DNA of 64,000 nucleotides, from NCBI RefSeq assembly GCF_001792775.2, contig NZ_MLGE02000002.1, forward strand, positions 62,001 to 126,000. Direction: 5' to 3'. This stretch comes from Staphylococcus pseudintermedius. GTDB taxonomy: Bacteria; Bacillota; Bacilli; Staphylococcales; Staphylococcaceae. The notes under the pieces were generated by a model. The model did not search any database. It worked only from the letters and a program-made list of their open reading frames with translations, and had not been told where the DNA came from. Both the position numbers and the translations under genes were made by a program. This document shows, in pieces, positions 49,557-61,040 of this stretch (the first letter of the stretch is position 1; every line of letters begins with the position of its first letter).

Positions 49557-52085
49557 CTATTTACCGTGGCAATTTTTATATTTTTTGCCGCTTCCACATG
49601 GACATGTTTCATTACGTCCGACCTCATGCTCTTTTACAATAGGTTGTGGTTTAACTTTTTCTTTGCCATCTTCAGCTGAAACGTGTTTACCTTCTAACTC
49701 TTTCGTTTTCTCACGTTCAACATCTTCTTCTACCGTGATGACAGATTTCAGGATATATTTGCTGACATCTTCTTCAATACTTTGCATCATTATATCGAAC
49801 AATTGATGTCCTTCATTTTGATAGTCACGCAATGGATTTTGTTGACCATACGAACGTAAATGGATCCCTTGACGGAGTTGGTCCATTGTATCAATATGTG
49901 ATGTCCAATGATTGTCGATTGAACGCAATAATATCATACGTTCAAACTCCGGCATACGGTCGCCAAGTTGATCTTTTTGACGATTATATGCAGCTTCAAT
50001 TTTCGCCCAAATGACTTCAAACATATCTTCTCTATCTTTGCCATTAATTTCACTTTCTGTTAAGTCACCTTCATGTAAAAAGATATCTTGAACATAGTGA
50101 ATCAGTGGTTCGTAATCCATCTTTTCTTCATCTTCATTCACGTAATGTAGCAATGCGCGATCTAATGTGGAATGCATCATTTGCATCACTAGGTCCGTAC
50201 TATGATCTTGGTCAATAATTTGATTACGTTCTTCATACATGATTTCACGTTGTTTACGTAAAACTTCATCATATTCCAAAATACGTTTACGCGCATCAAA
50301 GTTGTTACCTTCTACACGTTTTTGTGCAGACTCTACAGCACGTGACACCATTTTAGATTCAATCGGCGTAGAATCATCCATCCCTAGACGACTCATCATC
50401 GCTTGCATACGTTCTGAACCGAAGCGCACCATCAAATCATCTTGTAATGATAAATAGAATCGACTGTCCCCTTTATCACCTTGACGACCTGAACGACCAC
50501 GCAACTGATCATCAATACGGCGTGATTCATGACGTTCCGTGCCAATTACAGCTAGACCACCTAGCTCTTCAACACCTTCGCCTAGTTTAATGTCTGTCCC
50601 ACGTCCAGCCATGTTTGTCGCAATCGTTACAGCGCCTCTTTGACCTGCACCGGAAACAATTTCTGCTTCTCTTTCATGATTTTTCGCATTAAGAACACTA
50701 TGACGAATACCGCGTTTTTTCAATAAATTCGAGATATACTCCGATGTTTCAACTGCAACAGTACCTAATAAAACAGGTTGACCTTTGCGATGTTTTTCAA
50801 TCACTTCTTCGACAACCGCATCAAATTTACCTTTTTGACTCACATAAATTAAATCTGAACGGTCGACACGTTGGACAGGTCGGTTCGTTGGAATTTGAGT
50901 TACAGTCATATTGTAAATGTTACGGAATTCTTCTTCCTCTGTTTTAGCCGTACCTGTCATACCTGCTAACTTGTTGTACATTCTGAAATAGTTTTGGAAT
51001 GTAATCGACGCCATCGTCTTAGATTCGTTTTGAATTTGGACATTTTCTTTCGCTTCAATCGCTTGGTGTAAGCCTTCTGAGAAACGACGTCCTGGCATTG
51101 TACGACCTGTAAATTGGTCAACGATCAGAATTTCGCCACCCGTTACCATATAATCTACGTCACGCTGCATTGTATAATGCGCACGTAAAGCAAGGTTAAT
51201 ATGGTGAATCACATCTACATGTTTCACATCATATAAGTTTTCAATTTTAAACATACGTTCTGCCTTGTCAATACCTTGTTCCGTCAATTGAATACTTTTC
51301 GTTTGTACATCATAGTTATAATCTTCTTCAGCTTTAAGCATTTTTGAAAACACATTCGCTTGTGTATATAAAGATGTAGATTTCTCCGCTTCACCTGAAA
51401 TAATTAAAGGCGTACGGGCTTCATCGATTAAAATCGAGTCGACTTCATCAATAATCGCAAAATGTAATGGACGCATAACACGGTCTTCTTTATAATTCAC
51501 CATGTTGTCACGTAAATAGTCAAAGCCAAGTTCATTATTTGTACTGTATGTGATGTCTTTACTATAAGCTTCACGTTTTTCTACTGTACTTAAACTATTG
51601 AGATTCAATCCGACTGACAGACCTAAAAAATTGTACAGTTCTGCCATTTCCTCACTTTGAACGCTAGATAAATATTCGTTTACCGTAATAACGTGCACAC
51701 CGCGACCAGTTAATGCATTTAAATAGGTTGGCATCGTTGCAGTTAATGTTTTACCTTCACCGGTTCTCATCTCTGCAATATCACCTTTATGAATGGCGAT
51801 TCCACCCATGATTTGTACTTTATATGGTGTCATATTGAACACACGTTTAGAAGCTTCACGTACAAGTGCGAAGGCTTCCGGTAAAATATCATCTAATTTA
51901 TTATTCTGTTTTTTAATGTCTTCTATTTGTTGAACTTCTTCTTGAAAAGCTTTCGTCTTTGCTCTCATTTCTTCATCAGTTAGCAACGCAATATCTTCTT
52001 CTAATGCGATGACTTTGTCTGCTAACTTACTTAAACGTTTGACTTCTCGTTTATTACCGTCAATCATTTTAGTTATCAAACCCAT
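49557..52085 (-). CDS. secA: Preprotein translocase ATPase SecA
   Basis: Motor of the Sec export pathway. The 842-residue protein has Walker [10 protein letters not shown], motif [15 protein letters not shown], motif [11 protein letters not shown] and the C-terminal zinc-binding [13 protein letters not shown]. The ATG at 52085 has AAAGGAGCG upstream; an upstream in-frame ATG adds a non-homologous 37-residue extension. Operon secA-prfB. Confidence 0.98.
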   Translation of the reverse strand: MGLITKMIDGNKREVKRLSKLADKVIALEEDIALLTDEEMRAKTKAFQEEVQQIEDIKKQNNKLDDILPEAFALVREASKRVFNMTPYKVQIMGGIAIHKGDIAEMRTGEGKTLTATMPTYLNALTGRGVHVITVNEYLSSVQSEEMAELYNFLGLSVGLNLNSLSTVEKREAYSKDITYSTNNELGFDYLRDNMVNYKEDRVMRPLHFAIIDEVDSILIDEARTPLIISGEAEKSTSLYTQANVFSKMLKAEEDYNYDVQTKSIQLTEQGIDKAERMFKIENLYDVKHVDVIHHINLALRAHYTMQRDVDYMVTGGEILIVDQFTGRTMPGRRFSEGLHQAIEAKENVQIQNESKTMASITFQNYFRMYNKLAGMTGTAKTEEEEFRNIYNMTVTQIPTNRPVQRVDRSDLIYVSQKGKFDAVVEEVIEKHRKGQPVLLGTVAVETSEYISNLLKKRGIRHSVLNAKNHEREAEIVSGAGQRGAVTIATNMAGRGTDIKLGEGVEELGGLAVIGTERHESRRIDDQLRGRSGRQGDKGDSRFYLSLQDDLMVRFGSERMQAMMSRLGMDDSTPIESKMVSRAVESAQKRVEGNNFDARKRILEYDEVLRKQREIMYEERNQIIDQDHSTDLVMQMMHSTLDRALLHYVNEDEEKMDYEPLIHYVQDIFLHEGDLTESEINGKDREDMFEVIWAKIEAAYNRQKDQLGDRMPEFERMILLRSIDNHWTSHIDTMDQLRQGIHLRSYGQQNPLRDYQNEGHQLFDIMMQSIEEDVSKYILKSVITVEEDVEREKTKELEGKHVSAEDGKEKVKPQPIVKEHEVGRNETCPCGSGKKYKNCHGK

Positions 52086-52200
52086 TTTGTTCGCTCCTTT
52101 AGCCATAAAACTGTGCCGCTTACAACTATCCATCATATCATTTTTCGGTATAAATTTATACTCAAACCACTTATATATATACGTATCATTTAACAATTTT

Positions 52201-52230
52201 ATTATAATACCTCATACCGTCAAATAACAA
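52201..52230 (-). promoter_or_regulatory. Candidate secA promoter
   Basis: TTGTTA and TATAAT separated by 18 bases on the minus strand, about 115 bases before secA. Confidence 0.5.
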
Positions 52231-52356
52231 TGCATGATATTTCTTTATGATATTCGAATCAGCTTCCTACTTTATAGACGTTCGACGTATCAACCAAATC
52301 AAAAACTTGTAGTCAGGCTTTTGAATCAAACACACATAAATATTTCCTATCTGATA

Positions 52357-52425
52357 AAAGAAGGGACAAGCTTTAAATCTAATACATCTGATTAGATTTA
52401 TACACTTGCCCCACCCTTTTTGCAC
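52357..52425 (-). terminator. Long terminator hairpin after hpf
   Basis: A nested stem: outer AAGGG/CCCTT and GGGCAAG/CTTGTCCC, inner TAAATCTAAT/ATTAGATTTA, followed by TTTT. The plus strand also ends in TTTTT, so it may be bidirectional. Confidence 0.8.
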
Positions 52426-52507
52426 GCATCATCACACGTTCAATCAAGACTTATAGTTATCAAATTGTTCTGCGCAATGAACGCTATCTCTTTATCATGA
52501 TTAGAGA

Positions 52508-53068
52508 TTATTCAGTTTCAATCAAACCGTATTTACCATCTTTACGACGATAAACAATGCTTGTACCATCTGTTTCACGATCATTAAACACGAAGAAGTC
52601 ATGTCCTAATAAATTCATTTGTAGTACAGCTTCTTCTGAGTCCATTGGTTTTAAGCTGAACGTTTTAGAACGAATGATTTCGATATCAGACGCTGTTGCT
52701 TCTTGTTCCACTTCTGGTTCAGTCGCTTCAACTTCTGTAAATACATCCTCTTCATAACCACGGTCTCTGTTTTTACGATTGACACGTGTTTTATACTTAC
52801 GAACTTGACGTTCAAGTTTATTATTAATTAAATCGATACCTGCATATAAATCATCGTGTCGTTCCTCTGCACGAAGCGTTACATTTTTCAATGGAATTGT
52901 CACTTCGATTTTAGTACTTGAATTTTGATATGTTTTCACTTTCACATGCGCTGTTGCATTTGGCACATTAGTGAAATAGCGTTCTAACTTACCAATTTTC
53001 TCCTCAATATAATTTCTAATAGCATCTGTGATTGTGAGGTTGTCTCCATGAATTTCAAAGTTAATCAT
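52508..53068 (-). CDS. hpf: Long-form hibernation promoting factor
   Basis: Dimerises ribosomes into 100S particles in stationary phase. The 186-residue protein has the N-terminal RaiA/HPF domain ([31 protein letters not shown] order) and the C-terminal dimerisation domain ([32 protein letters not shown]). GGAGCG precedes the ATG at 53068. SigB or CodY control is known in relatives but no site is clear here. Confidence 0.97.
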   Translation of the reverse strand: MINFEIHGDNLTITDAIRNYIEEKIGKLERYFTNVPNATAHVKVKTYQNSSTKIEVTIPLKNVTLRAEERHDDLYAGIDLINNKLERQVRKYKTRVNRKNRDRGYEEDVFTEVEATEPEVEQEATASDIEIIRSKTFSLKPMDSEEAVLQMNLLGHDFFVFNDRETDGTSIVYRRKDGKYGLIETE

Positions 53069-53132
53069 AGTGCTCGCTCCTTTCAACCTCTTTTTATAAT
53101 ATATTCCTTACTTATATTTTAACATGTTTACG

Positions 53133-53801
53133 CTATCTCGCAAACGTTAACATACTTAATTTTCTGACTTTTTGTTGTAATAATACATTTCCAGCACAGT
53201 GAGCAGTGTGACCGGTCGTGTAAATATCATCAATAAGGAGAATACTTTTGTTTTCCAGAGAAATATCACTATCGAAGTAAATGGGATTATCGACTGCATA
53301 GCGTTCTGAACGTGATAATGCAAATTGTTTCGAGCGAGGACGCATTTTTAAACATGCGACATAAGGTAATTTCAAATGATGTAATATCGTTTGAACTGGA
53401 TTAAAAGTGCGTTGTAAATCGTGATCTTGACTGGATGGCATCGGTACAATCAGTTCATCTTTTACAAGTTTTACCCGAATGTAATATGCAAAAACTTTCG
53501 CAAGTGCGACGTCATTTAAAAATTTATACTGCTGTAACAATGTCTTCATAAAATGATCATAATGAAAAAGTGGTTCAATGCGCTCAAATCGAACACCCAT
53601 AGTGGTTAGGTTCTGACAATTGCGGCATCCTCCTGAGAGATCTAAATTGCCTTTACAATAGGCACATCGATTCGTCTCATTAAAACGACAATTTTCGATT
53701 AATTCATGACATTTCGGGCATAAAGTATGCGTTTTCGAAAAGAGGTTCGCCATTAAAATCGCTTCATGCATAGTGTTCATACAAAAAAGACAGTGTTTCA
53801 T
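53133..53801 (-). CDS. comFC: ComFC-like phosphoribosyltransferase
   Basis: A 222-residue protein. N-terminal cysteine pairs (CLFC, CPKC, CAYC, CRNC) form likely zinc sites. The C-terminal half is a phosphoribosyltransferase fold with LLIDDIYTTG. It acts with ComFA in DNA uptake. It overlaps comFA by four bases (ATGA). Competence in staphylococci is usually cryptic. Confidence 0.9.
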   Translation of the reverse strand: MKHCLFCMNTMHEAILMANLFSKTHTLCPKCHELIENCRFNETNRCAYCKGNLDLSGGCRNCQNLTTMGVRFERIEPLFHYDHFMKTLLQQYKFLNDVALAKVFAYYIRVKLVKDELIVPMPSSQDHDLQRTFNPVQTILHHLKLPYVACLKMRPRSKQFALSRSERYAVDNPIYFDSDISLENKSILLIDDIYTTGHTAHCAGNVLLQQKVRKLSMLTFAR

Positions 53802-55084
53802 TTAATCCATCCTCGTTTCTTTGCGAGTTGATTCATTTCAACAATTTGACGATGAGCATCATACATCGCCCTTGTGCGTCCTTCATGCAAAAACAACACG
53901 TCACCATCTGGACAAACGGCTTTACGTCCTACACGTCCAGCGATTTGTATTAAGGCTGTTGAAGTATAGCGATGACTATCCACTACCCATACATCTAAAT
54001 AAGGCATCGTGAACCCTCTTTCCAATATGGTTGTCGTTAACATGATGTCGTATAGACCCTTTCGTAAAGATTCAACCTTATATAACCGCTCAGGGTCTTC
54101 ACTGTAAACCAATCCTAAACGGACCACTAAGGGCGCATACGTTTTAAAAAACCGCTTCATTTCACATATGTCACTGAAAAAAATTAAAGTTGTCCGTTGC
54201 TGTTCTTGCTGTGCTTTCATACGTGTTAATAAATAAAACTGCACTTTGTTCACTCGAACCTTAAAATATTTAAACCTAGGGGTCACTAGAGGATGCTGAT
54301 GAAATCTTGCAGGTAAAGTAATTGTATGTGCATCATCAAATTGCGCTTTTAAATGCGGCGGCGGGGTTGCTGTCATATAGATGAGTGCTTTTTCCATTCT
54401 TGCTGCATTTTCAATCGTTTGCATTAAAGACGGGTCCATTGCGAGTGGAAAAGCATCAACTTCATCAATAAATATAACGTGAAAATGCCGCTTGAATCGA
54501 TACAATTGGTGCACTGTCGCAATGACAAAATGTGCTGCATACTGCTGCCGACTCGCTTGATGTAAAATATCAATCGCTTCATTTAAAAATGTTTGCTTAA
54601 TACGCCTACTCACTTCAATGACCACATCTAGCCGTGGTGAAACGACCGCGACATTATATCCTTGACGGCGTGCTTGAGCAATCGCTTCAAACATCATTTC
54701 AGTCTTACCTGCACCTGTCACCGCATGAAGTAATAATGATTCATGACGCAGCACAGCTTGAACAATATGCTCAGAAGCATATTGCTGTTGTGTCGACAGC
54801 TGAAAAGGCAACTGATACGCCGCTTCCGAACGACAAGTGACACTCCTCAATGTAAAAACATCTGTCACACTATCCATCCGCCCCATTTGAATGCAATGAC
54901 GGCAATAGGTGATTGTGTCATTTATTACATCACTTTCATATTGATAAAAGTGATGTCGTTCCTCAGTTGCACATCGCGTACATCGCCATCCAGTTGATGT
55001 ACGTGTCACCCCCTTTTCTACTTGTATAATTTGATTGTCATCGTATAAAGTCGCGTCTGTTATAAGTTGGCCATTAAAATACAT
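53798..55084 (-). CDS. comFA: ComFA-like DNA uptake helicase
   Basis: A DEAD-box-like ATPase that pulls DNA during transformation. The 428-residue protein has zinc cysteines C35, C38, C61, C64, Walker A AVTGAGKTE at about 121-129, the DEVD box (IDEVDAFPL) and motif VI QIAGRVGR. The ATG at 55084 has GGAGC upstream; an upstream in-frame codon gives a non-homologous extension. Regulation by SigH or ComK is not evident. Confidence 0.92.
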   Translation of the reverse strand: MYFNGQLITDATLYDDNQIIQVEKGVTRTSTGWRCTRCATEERHHFYQYESDVINDTITYCRHCIQMGRMDSVTDVFTLRSVTCRSEAAYQLPFQLSTQQQYASEHIVQAVLRHESLLLHAVTGAGKTEMMFEAIAQARRQGYNVAVVSPRLDVVIEVSRRIKQTFLNEAIDILHQASRQQYAAHFVIATVHQLYRFKRHFHVIFIDEVDAFPLAMDPSLMQTIENAARMEKALIYMTATPPPHLKAQFDDAHTITLPARFHQHPLVTPRFKYFKVRVNKVQFYLLTRMKAQQEQQRTTLIFFSDICEMKRFFKTYAPLVVRLGLVYSEDPERLYKVESLRKGLYDIMLTTTILERGFTMPYLDVWVVDSHRYTSTALIQIAGRVGRKAVCPDGDVLFLHEGRTRAMYDAHRQIVEMNQLAKKRGWIK

Positions 55085-55192
55085 TTTGAAGCTCCTTTCA
55101 ATAGCATACACGTTCCAACGCCTCATTTTACTTTTTTTATCGGAAAAATTTTTCTGATCCGGTCCACTTTTAATACGATACCTCTCCAAAAT

Positions 55193-55222
55193 AAAAACAG
55201 CCCCCTATCTTGGGAGCTGCTT
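55193..55222 (-). terminator. Terminator of the DegV-family gene
   Basis: CAGCTCCC and GGGGGCTG form a stem on the minus strand followed by TTTTTATTTT. Confidence 0.85.
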
Positions 55223-55238
55223 TAAACTCATTTTATTG

Positions 55239-56123
55239 TTAACGTTCAACATTGACCGAATCAGGAACATCGATATAACGATTGACGACACCGATACCAA
55301 ATCCACCTAATCCTAAATGTGATGTAATGACAGGTCCAAGCTCTGAAAAGACGATATTTTTATTCGGATACTTTTCTTTAAGACCGTTGTAAACGCCTTG
55401 AGACTCTGTTCTATCATCGCCACCAATGACCATAATCGTCGACTGTTCATACTGGTTCGATAATTCAACCGCTTTATCTTCAATTAACTTTAGCGCTCTT
55501 TTTTTCGTACGCACTTTTTCGTAAGGGACAATCAAACCATCTTCAAATGTCAATACAGGTTTCATTTTTAATAAATTTCCAATCCACGCTTGAGCACCTG
55601 TAATACGGCCACTTTTATGCAAGTTCTTCAAGTCATCTACAACTAAAAACGCCCCTACATGTTGTACCATATCGTCTAAGTCTGCCAATATTGCTTCGAC
55701 ATCTAATCCTTGTTCAATCAAGTCTAGAGCACGCAATACAAGTGATCCTTCAGGTAAACATGCAATTTTGGAATCGACTGGATGCACGCGAATCCCCTCG
55801 ACCATTGTTGAAGCTTGCATCGCCGTTTGATATGCCCCACTGATACCACTTGAAAGATGTATAACAATAACATCCGTGTAACCTTCATCTCTATAGGCTT
55901 CGTACGCACTGATCATTTCACCAATGGCAGGTTGACTCGTTGTTGGGATAGATTTTGATGTTCTTAATATTTCATGAAATTCGTTTGCAAAGATTGAAAT
56001 ATTTTCTTTATAGTTTTCACCGTTTTCTAACGTAATACTTAACGGTACAGTACGAATATTATTCTTTTCTAATATATGTTGAGGGATATAGCTTGTTGAA
56101 TCAGTCATGACAGCTATTTTCAT
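55239..56123 (-). CDS. DegV-family fatty-acid-binding protein
   Basis: A 294-residue DegV/FakB-like protein. MTDSTSYIP at the N-terminus, the TSQPAIGE loop and HLSSGISGAYQTA contact the fatty-acid carboxylate in this family. FakB proteins present fatty acids to the kinase FakA; whether this is a FakB is not certain because no fakA is adjacent. GAGGAGGAA precedes the ATG at 56123; the in-frame codon at 56186 is less likely. The 56124-56420 gap shows only a TATAAT at 56380-56385. Confidence 0.88.
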   Translation of the reverse strand: MKIAVMTDSTSYIPQHILEKNNIRTVPLSITLENGENYKENISIFANEFHEILRTSKSIPTTSQPAIGEMISAYEAYRDEGYTDVIVIHLSSGISGAYQTAMQASTMVEGIRVHPVDSKIACLPEGSLVLRALDLIEQGLDVEAILADLDDMVQHVGAFLVVDDLKNLHKSGRITGAQAWIGNLLKMKPVLTFEDGLIVPYEKVRTKKRALKLIEDKAVELSNQYEQSTIMVIGGDDRTESQGVYNGLKEKYPNKNIVFSELGPVITSHLGLGGFGIGVVNRYIDVPDSVNVER

Positions 56124-56420
56124 GTTTTCTTCCTCCTCTAAAGCAAACACTTGATTTTCATCACGCATATGTGCAAAAACATTCATTATAGACAGTGCTC
56201 ATTTTGGTATGAATGTATCTCGACAGTTTATTATATAACAAATTTCATCATGGAATGCTATTTTTTCAAATTTTCTTTATCATCGTGACATTCTTTATAT
56301 CCACATATGTTACTATCATACTATATTTTGTAAAGTCATGTAGCATACTTTCGCATCTTTAAGTTAAATCTAAATATAGTATAATGAGTTAAGCAATTAT
56401 TACAATAAAGGGTGACCTGT

Positions 56421-57056
56421 ATGACAGATTCAGTAATTACAATTAAAGATGAACATATTATAGAAAACATCATTAGTAAATCTCGTTTCATTGCTCATAT
56501 TAAACCGGTCCATGATGAAGATGAGGCAAAAGCATTTATTGAAGCGAAGAAAAAAGAACATCGAGAAGCAACGCATAACTGTTCGGCTTACACGATTGGT
56601 GATACGATGCTCATTCAAAAAGCACATGACGATGGCGAACCGACTGGCACGGCGGGTGTGCCAATGTTAGAAATGTTAAAAAAGTTAGATGTCCATGATG
56701 TCGCTGTAGTGGTGACACGCTACTTCGGTGGTATTAAACTTGGCACAGGTGGCCTCATACGTGCATATGGTGGTGCTGTACGCGATGTGATTCAAGATGT
56801 CGGTCGTGTCGCATTACGTCCGGCGATTCCTATCCGTATTTCAATGGCTTATGATTTAACTGGAAAATTTGAATACGAACTCCAATCAACCACTTTTATG
56901 CTTCGTGATACCGCATATACAGACCAAGTGACGTACCATATTGATGTCCTTGAAGAAGAATATGAGACATTCATTCAATTCGCCAATCAACATACACAAG
57001 GTAAATATACTTTAGAAGCTGACCCAGTGATGCGCTTACCGTTTGATATTGATTAA
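56421..57056 (+). CDS. IMPACT/YigZ-family protein (YvyE)
   Basis: A 211-residue protein of the UPF0029 (IMPACT) family. The N-terminal IMPACT fold is recognised by SRFIAHIKPV, ATHNCSAYTIG, DDGEPTGTAG and the GGIKLGTGGLIRAYG segment. A small C-terminal ferredoxin-like domain follows. A link to peptidase or translation stress is known only from distant eukaryotic IMPACT. AAGGGTG precedes the ATG at 56421. Confidence 0.9.
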   Translation: MTDSVITIKDEHIIENIISKSRFIAHIKPVHDEDEAKAFIEAKKKEHREATHNCSAYTIGDTMLIQKAHDDGEPTGTAGVPMLEMLKKLDVHDVAVVVTRYFGGIKLGTGGLIRAYGGAVRDVIQDVGRVALRPAIPIRISMAYDLTGKFEYELQSTTFMLRDTAYTDQVTYHIDVLEEEYETFIQFANQHTQGKYTLEADPVMRLPFDID

Positions 57057-57155
57057 TCTTATAACCTTGTACAATATCCTCTCTCGCGTACTTTCCATGT
57101 GGCATTCAAGGCAGTATGCTGTATGACAAAAGTATGGAGCGCTAGTTTCAACCTT

Positions 57156-57195
57156 GTAAAAACTTATCCCCCATCATGACGATGAGGGATAAGTA
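57156..57195 (-). terminator. Terminator of tarO
   Basis: ACTTATCCCTCATC and GATGGGGGATAAGT pair on the minus strand, followed by TTTTT. Confidence 0.85.
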
Positions 57196-57211
57196 ATATA
57201 TGTTTCAATGT

Positions 57212-58270
57212 TTATTTTTTACTTCTTAATCGCTTTTGTCTCGCTATGAGGTCAAGTAATGGACGATAATCATCGTCTATTAAACCAGTGAATTCAACAA
57301 TCAATTCAATCGTAATGACAATGAGGATGATCATTAAAAAGACGCCCCACGGTTGTGAGAGGTATAAAATAATACTCACGACACTGAACATAAACGCGAT
57401 AGAATAGATTAAAATCACCGTCTGTCGATGCGTATAACCGAGTTCTAATAACTTGTGATGTAAGTGAGATTTATCGGCTTGCATAATATGTTGACCTTTT
57501 TTAACGCGGCGAATCATCGCAAAAAGTGTATCAATAAATGGCACTGCTAAAATAACGATCGGGAAAAACAAGGAAATAAACGTAATATTTTTAAAACCAA
57601 GTAGTGACACGAAACCGATAATAAAGCCGATACATAACGCGCCACTATCTCCCAAAAAGATTTTGGCTGGATGAAAGTTAAAAGCAAGAAATCCAAAAAG
57701 CGAACCAATCAGAACACTACAAATCATAATAATAAAAATATTGCCTTGTAAAATCGCAATAAATGCAATCGTCACAAGCGCAATGACAGAGACGCCTGCT
57801 GCAAGTCCATCTAAGCCATCAATCAAGTTAATCGCATTCGTAATGGCTACAATCCAAAAAATGGTAATTGGAATACTTAACCATCCAAAGTAAATCGTTG
57901 GCCCAATTGGAATGGAAATAAAATCGATAGTCACGCCGTACGACACAACGACTAATGCCGCTGCAATTTGGCCTATTAATTTAAGTATAGGTTTTAAGTC
58001 ATATAAATCATCTATTAATCCAACAAAATACATAACAATTGCACCAAGTAATAGCGGCTTGATTTCTCGTTCAATCGGATGTCCAAGCCAAATCCCTATT
58101 AAGAAAGATAATAATATTGCCGTACCCCCAAGCATCGAAATGGGTTTAGTATGTATTTTACGGAAGTTGGGTTTATCTACAATATCTAGCTTTTTAGAAA
58201 CGGCTATTACTATTGGTGTAATTATTAAACTGACTATCATCGAGACGCCAATGAGTGTTAAAGTATACAT
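57212..58270 (-). CDS. tarO: Undecaprenyl-phosphate GlcNAc-1-phosphate transferase TarO
   Basis: Catalyses the first step of wall teichoic acid synthesis. The 352-residue membrane protein has about eleven helices, the LIDDLYDLKP aspartate motif, NAINLIDGLDGLA, and the C-terminal HLHHKLLELG motif of the GPT/WecA/MraY family. AGGTG precedes the ATG. Confidence 0.95.
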   Translation of the reverse strand: MYTLTLIGVSMIVSLIITPIVIAVSKKLDIVDKPNFRKIHTKPISMLGGTAILLSFLIGIWLGHPIEREIKPLLLGAIVMYFVGLIDDLYDLKPILKLIGQIAAALVVVSYGVTIDFISIPIGPTIYFGWLSIPITIFWIVAITNAINLIDGLDGLAAGVSVIALVTIAFIAILQGNIFIIMICSVLIGSLFGFLAFNFHPAKIFLGDSGALCIGFIIGFVSLLGFKNITFISLFFPIVILAVPFIDTLFAMIRRVKKGQHIMQADKSHLHHKLLELGYTHRQTVILIYSIAFMFSVVSIILYLSQPWGVFLMIILIVITIELIVEFTGLIDDDYRPLLDLIARQKRLRSKK

Positions 58271-58699
58271 CAGTTCACCTACATTACACGGAATTTTTCT
58301 TCATTCGTCGTTCAACAACGGCAAAAATCATTCGAAACATTTGCTGTCTCATTCATTCGCAATCAAACGACTTCAGCACATTAGTTAAATACAAGACAAC
58401 ACACAAAACACAATTATACATTAATTATTTTTTATTATGTCAGTGTTGCCAATATATTTATTTTACATTAAATTAAAAGCACATTAAACCTATCAATTAA
58501 ATTGAATGATGTATGTATAATTCATTAAATAAAAGCGCTGATAAGGTTAAAATACACGTTTATTTTATCACATCTTAGGACTCAAGTTCCTATAAAAACA
58601 TTTTCAATCACATAAATCTTTACACGTTATAAAAAATAATGACAAATTGTAACATTTCACATACAATAACTAATGGTAAAGAAAAGGAGTCGCTTAATT
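58271..58699. other. Divergent intergenic region between tarO and gdpS
   Basis: About 430 AT-rich bases that must hold both promoters. A TATAAT on the plus strand near 58518 and another AT-rich stretch before 58673 are possible, but the -35 matches are poor. No ORF or regulatory motif was identified. Confidence 0.4.
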
Positions 58700-59770
58700 A
58701 TGATTGAAGCTATTATTTATAATATTTCAGTAACAATCGCTGGAATATATTTATTTCATCGTCTTCAATACGCTGAATCTCATGACTTTAGATTTTCAAA
58801 AAGTTATATTACCGTATTGATGACTATCGTTGGGTTGTTACTTGCATTTCAACCTATTCCAATCGAAAACTATATGATTCAACTTTCTTTTGTCCCTTTA
58901 CTCTTTTTAGGCCGATATACAAATTCTTTTTACACAGTCTTCGCAGCAGTCATTATTGCGTTGGTCGGTTACTTTGTATTATCGACGACATTAACTTATG
59001 CTGTTTCGTTGTTAGTCATTGCAGCTATTGTAAGTACAATTGGACCATTTCTCAAGCAAAATCATGTCGTTTCGATCCAAATTTTAAATATTTTAAGCAT
59101 TATTATTTTAACGATTATTGCAATGATTATGCCATCATTTGATACCGTAGAAGTGCTCTATTTAATCCCTATTTCAATGGTTGCAACATTAGTAACAGCC
59201 GTATTTTACGTCGACTTGCTCAGATTCTTCTCACTCATCGAACGTTACGAGAATGAAGATACTGTTGATTACTTAACCGGTTTAGGCAATGTAAAAGAAT
59301 TTGACCGTCATTTAAACGAGATGGCACGTGTTGCAGAAAATGAACGACAAAGTTTAGCGTTACTATTAATTGATATTGATGGCTTTAAAGATGTGAACGA
59401 TGCTTATACACATCATGCAGGTGATGCCGTATTAAAACAAATGTCTCACCTTTTACAAAACTACGTGCCTAAAAAAACACGCATTTTCCGAAACGGCGGC
59501 GAAGAATTTTCGATTGTCTTGCGTGATTGCTCTTTAGATGAATGTGTCAAACTTGCTGAAAGTATTCGTAAAGCTGTGGAAAAATCAAACTTCCATTTGC
59601 CAGACAAAATTGTCATTAAACTCTCCGTTTCTATTGGCGTCGGTTACATGACGAGTGAAAGTCATAAATCACAACGCAAATTATTTAAAGATGCTGATGA
59701 TATGTTACATGTCGCGAAAAACGAGGGGCGTAACCAAGTGATGTTCAGCCCTATTATTAACCCAAAATAA
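58700..59770 (+). CDS. gdpS: GGDEF-domain membrane protein GdpS
   Basis: The staphylococcal GGDEF protein GdpS. The 356-residue protein has about six N-terminal membrane helices (5TM-5TMR_LYT-like) and a C-terminal GGDEF domain with GGEEF ([11 protein letters not shown]) and [14 protein letters not shown]. aureus GdpS influences biofilm and protein A independently of cyclic di-GMP, and no other GGDEF protein is typical. AAAGGAG precedes the ATG at 58700; the annotated homologue begins with the same residues. Confidence 0.95.
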   Translation: MIEAIIYNISVTIAGIYLFHRLQYAESHDFRFSKSYITVLMTIVGLLLAFQPIPIENYMIQLSFVPLLFLGRYTNSFYTVFAAVIIALVGYFVLSTTLTYAVSLLVIAAIVSTIGPFLKQNHVVSIQILNILSIIILTIIAMIMPSFDTVEVLYLIPISMVATLVTAVFYVDLLRFFSLIERYENEDTVDYLTGLGNVKEFDRHLNEMARVAENERQSLALLLIDIDGFKDVNDAYTHHAGDAVLKQMSHLLQNYVPKKTRIFRNGGEEFSIVLRDCSLDECVKLAESIRKAVEKSNFHLPDKIVIKLSVSIGVGYMTSESHKSQRKLFKDADDMLHVAKNEGRNQVMFSPIINPK

Positions 59771-59776
59771 CGCATT

Positions 59777-59817
59777 AAAGCCACCTTACTTACACAACAG
59801 AGAGGTGGCTTTTTTAT
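59777..59817 (+). terminator. Terminator of gdpS
   Basis: AAGCCACCT and AGGTGGCTT pair across a loop and run into TTTTTT. Confidence 0.9.
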
Positions 59818-60263
59818 ATGCTTTGATTCAATATTTGCTTGGTTTTAAGGTCTAGGATAGCGTTCCTACCACCCACTCATTAATGTATGAATAACGTGTG
59901 ACACCCATGTATTGAAGCACCATTTTTTAAAGTTTGCAAAAACCATTAGACCCTCGAAAGATAAAGGCACAGCCGAAAATCCAATTCGCCTTCCATCTAA
60001 CGCATACTTCAATCAAGCCGGATTTAGTTGAGGAAAGTCTCTTGGGAAAGGGAGAAATCGTTCAGCAACATTGACTTAACATAGGAATAGCTTTCTGACC
60101 TCTTTGTCCTAAAATAAAATAGCATTTCCTCCTTCCCACTTTATTTTCAGCCATTTGCCAAATCACATTTTCAAAACTTTCATTAAAACTAAGTATTAAC
60201 TATTGCAAGTGGTATTATTCCCATGTAGACTGACTATTGATTGAGATGAAAGGAGACACAGCC
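59818..60263. other. Intergenic region before the ThrE-like genes
   Basis: About 445 bases with no convincing ORF, hairpin or repeat. A plausible promoter for the downstream pair lies near 60200-60230 (TTGCAA..TATTATT) with poor spacing. Confidence 0.4.
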
Positions 60264-61025
60264 ATGGCAGAAGCACTCACGATTATTGATGAAAACAAAG
60301 TCATTGATGTCGTCCTACTTGCTGGTAAAGTTTTATTAGAAAGTGGCGCAGAAACCTATCGTGTAGAAGATACAATGGGCCGTATTGCAGCGAGTTTTGG
60401 TCTAGAAGATACATACGCCTTTGTCACATCAACAGCGATTATTTTTTCACTGAACGATCGAACGAATACTCGTCTTGTTCGGGTGCGTGAACGGACGACG
60501 GACCTAGAAAAGATTGCACTCGCTAACAATATTTCAAGGAAGATTTCGCGTAATACATTAACGTTAGACGAAGCAAAAGCGGAACTGATTCATCTAGAGC
60601 ACGCTTCATTACAGTATTCATTTATCATTAAGTTTTTAGCTGCATCTATCGCATGTGGTTTCTTTTTATTTATGTTCGGCGGCGTTGGACATGATTTTAT
60701 TTATGCCGTTATTGCTGGTGGCGCTGCATTTTTAACATTCGACTTAGTCCAGCGCTTTATTCAGATTAAATTTTTCTCAGAATTCATTAGTGCTACAGTT
60801 GTAATTACAGTGGCCGCCTTTTTCACTAAAAACGGTTGGGCTACCAATCAAGATATTATTACCATTGCCGGCGTCATGCCACTTGTACCAGGAATTTTAA
60901 TTACCAATGCCATTCGTGATTTAATGGCGGGTGAACTTTTAGCAGGTATGTCACGGGGTGTAGAAGCTGCCCTCACTGCATTTGCGATTGGGGCCGGCGT
61001 TGCGATTGTATTACTTATTTTCTAG
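60264..61025 (+). CDS. ThrE-type threonine/serine exporter subunit (DUF1212 part)
   Basis: A 253-residue protein. The N-terminal soluble part (LLAGKVLLESGAETYRVEDTM, FVTSTAIIFS) is the DUF1212/ThrE cytoplasmic domain, followed by about five membrane helices with GVMPLVPG. It is one half of a split ThrE-like exporter, completed by the next gene. AAAGGAG lies before the ATG at 60264. Substrate is inferred from the family. Confidence 0.85.
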   Translation: MAEALTIIDENKVIDVVLLAGKVLLESGAETYRVEDTMGRIAASFGLEDTYAFVTSTAIIFSLNDRTNTRLVRVRERTTDLEKIALANNISRKISRNTLTLDEAKAELIHLEHASLQYSFIIKFLAASIACGFFLFMFGGVGHDFIYAVIAGGAAFLTFDLVQRFIQIKFFSEFISATVVITVAAFFTKNGWATNQDIITIAGVMPLVPGILITNAIRDLMAGELLAGMSRGVEAALTAFAIGAGVAIVLLIF

Positions 61026-61040
61026 AAAGGTGTGAGGACA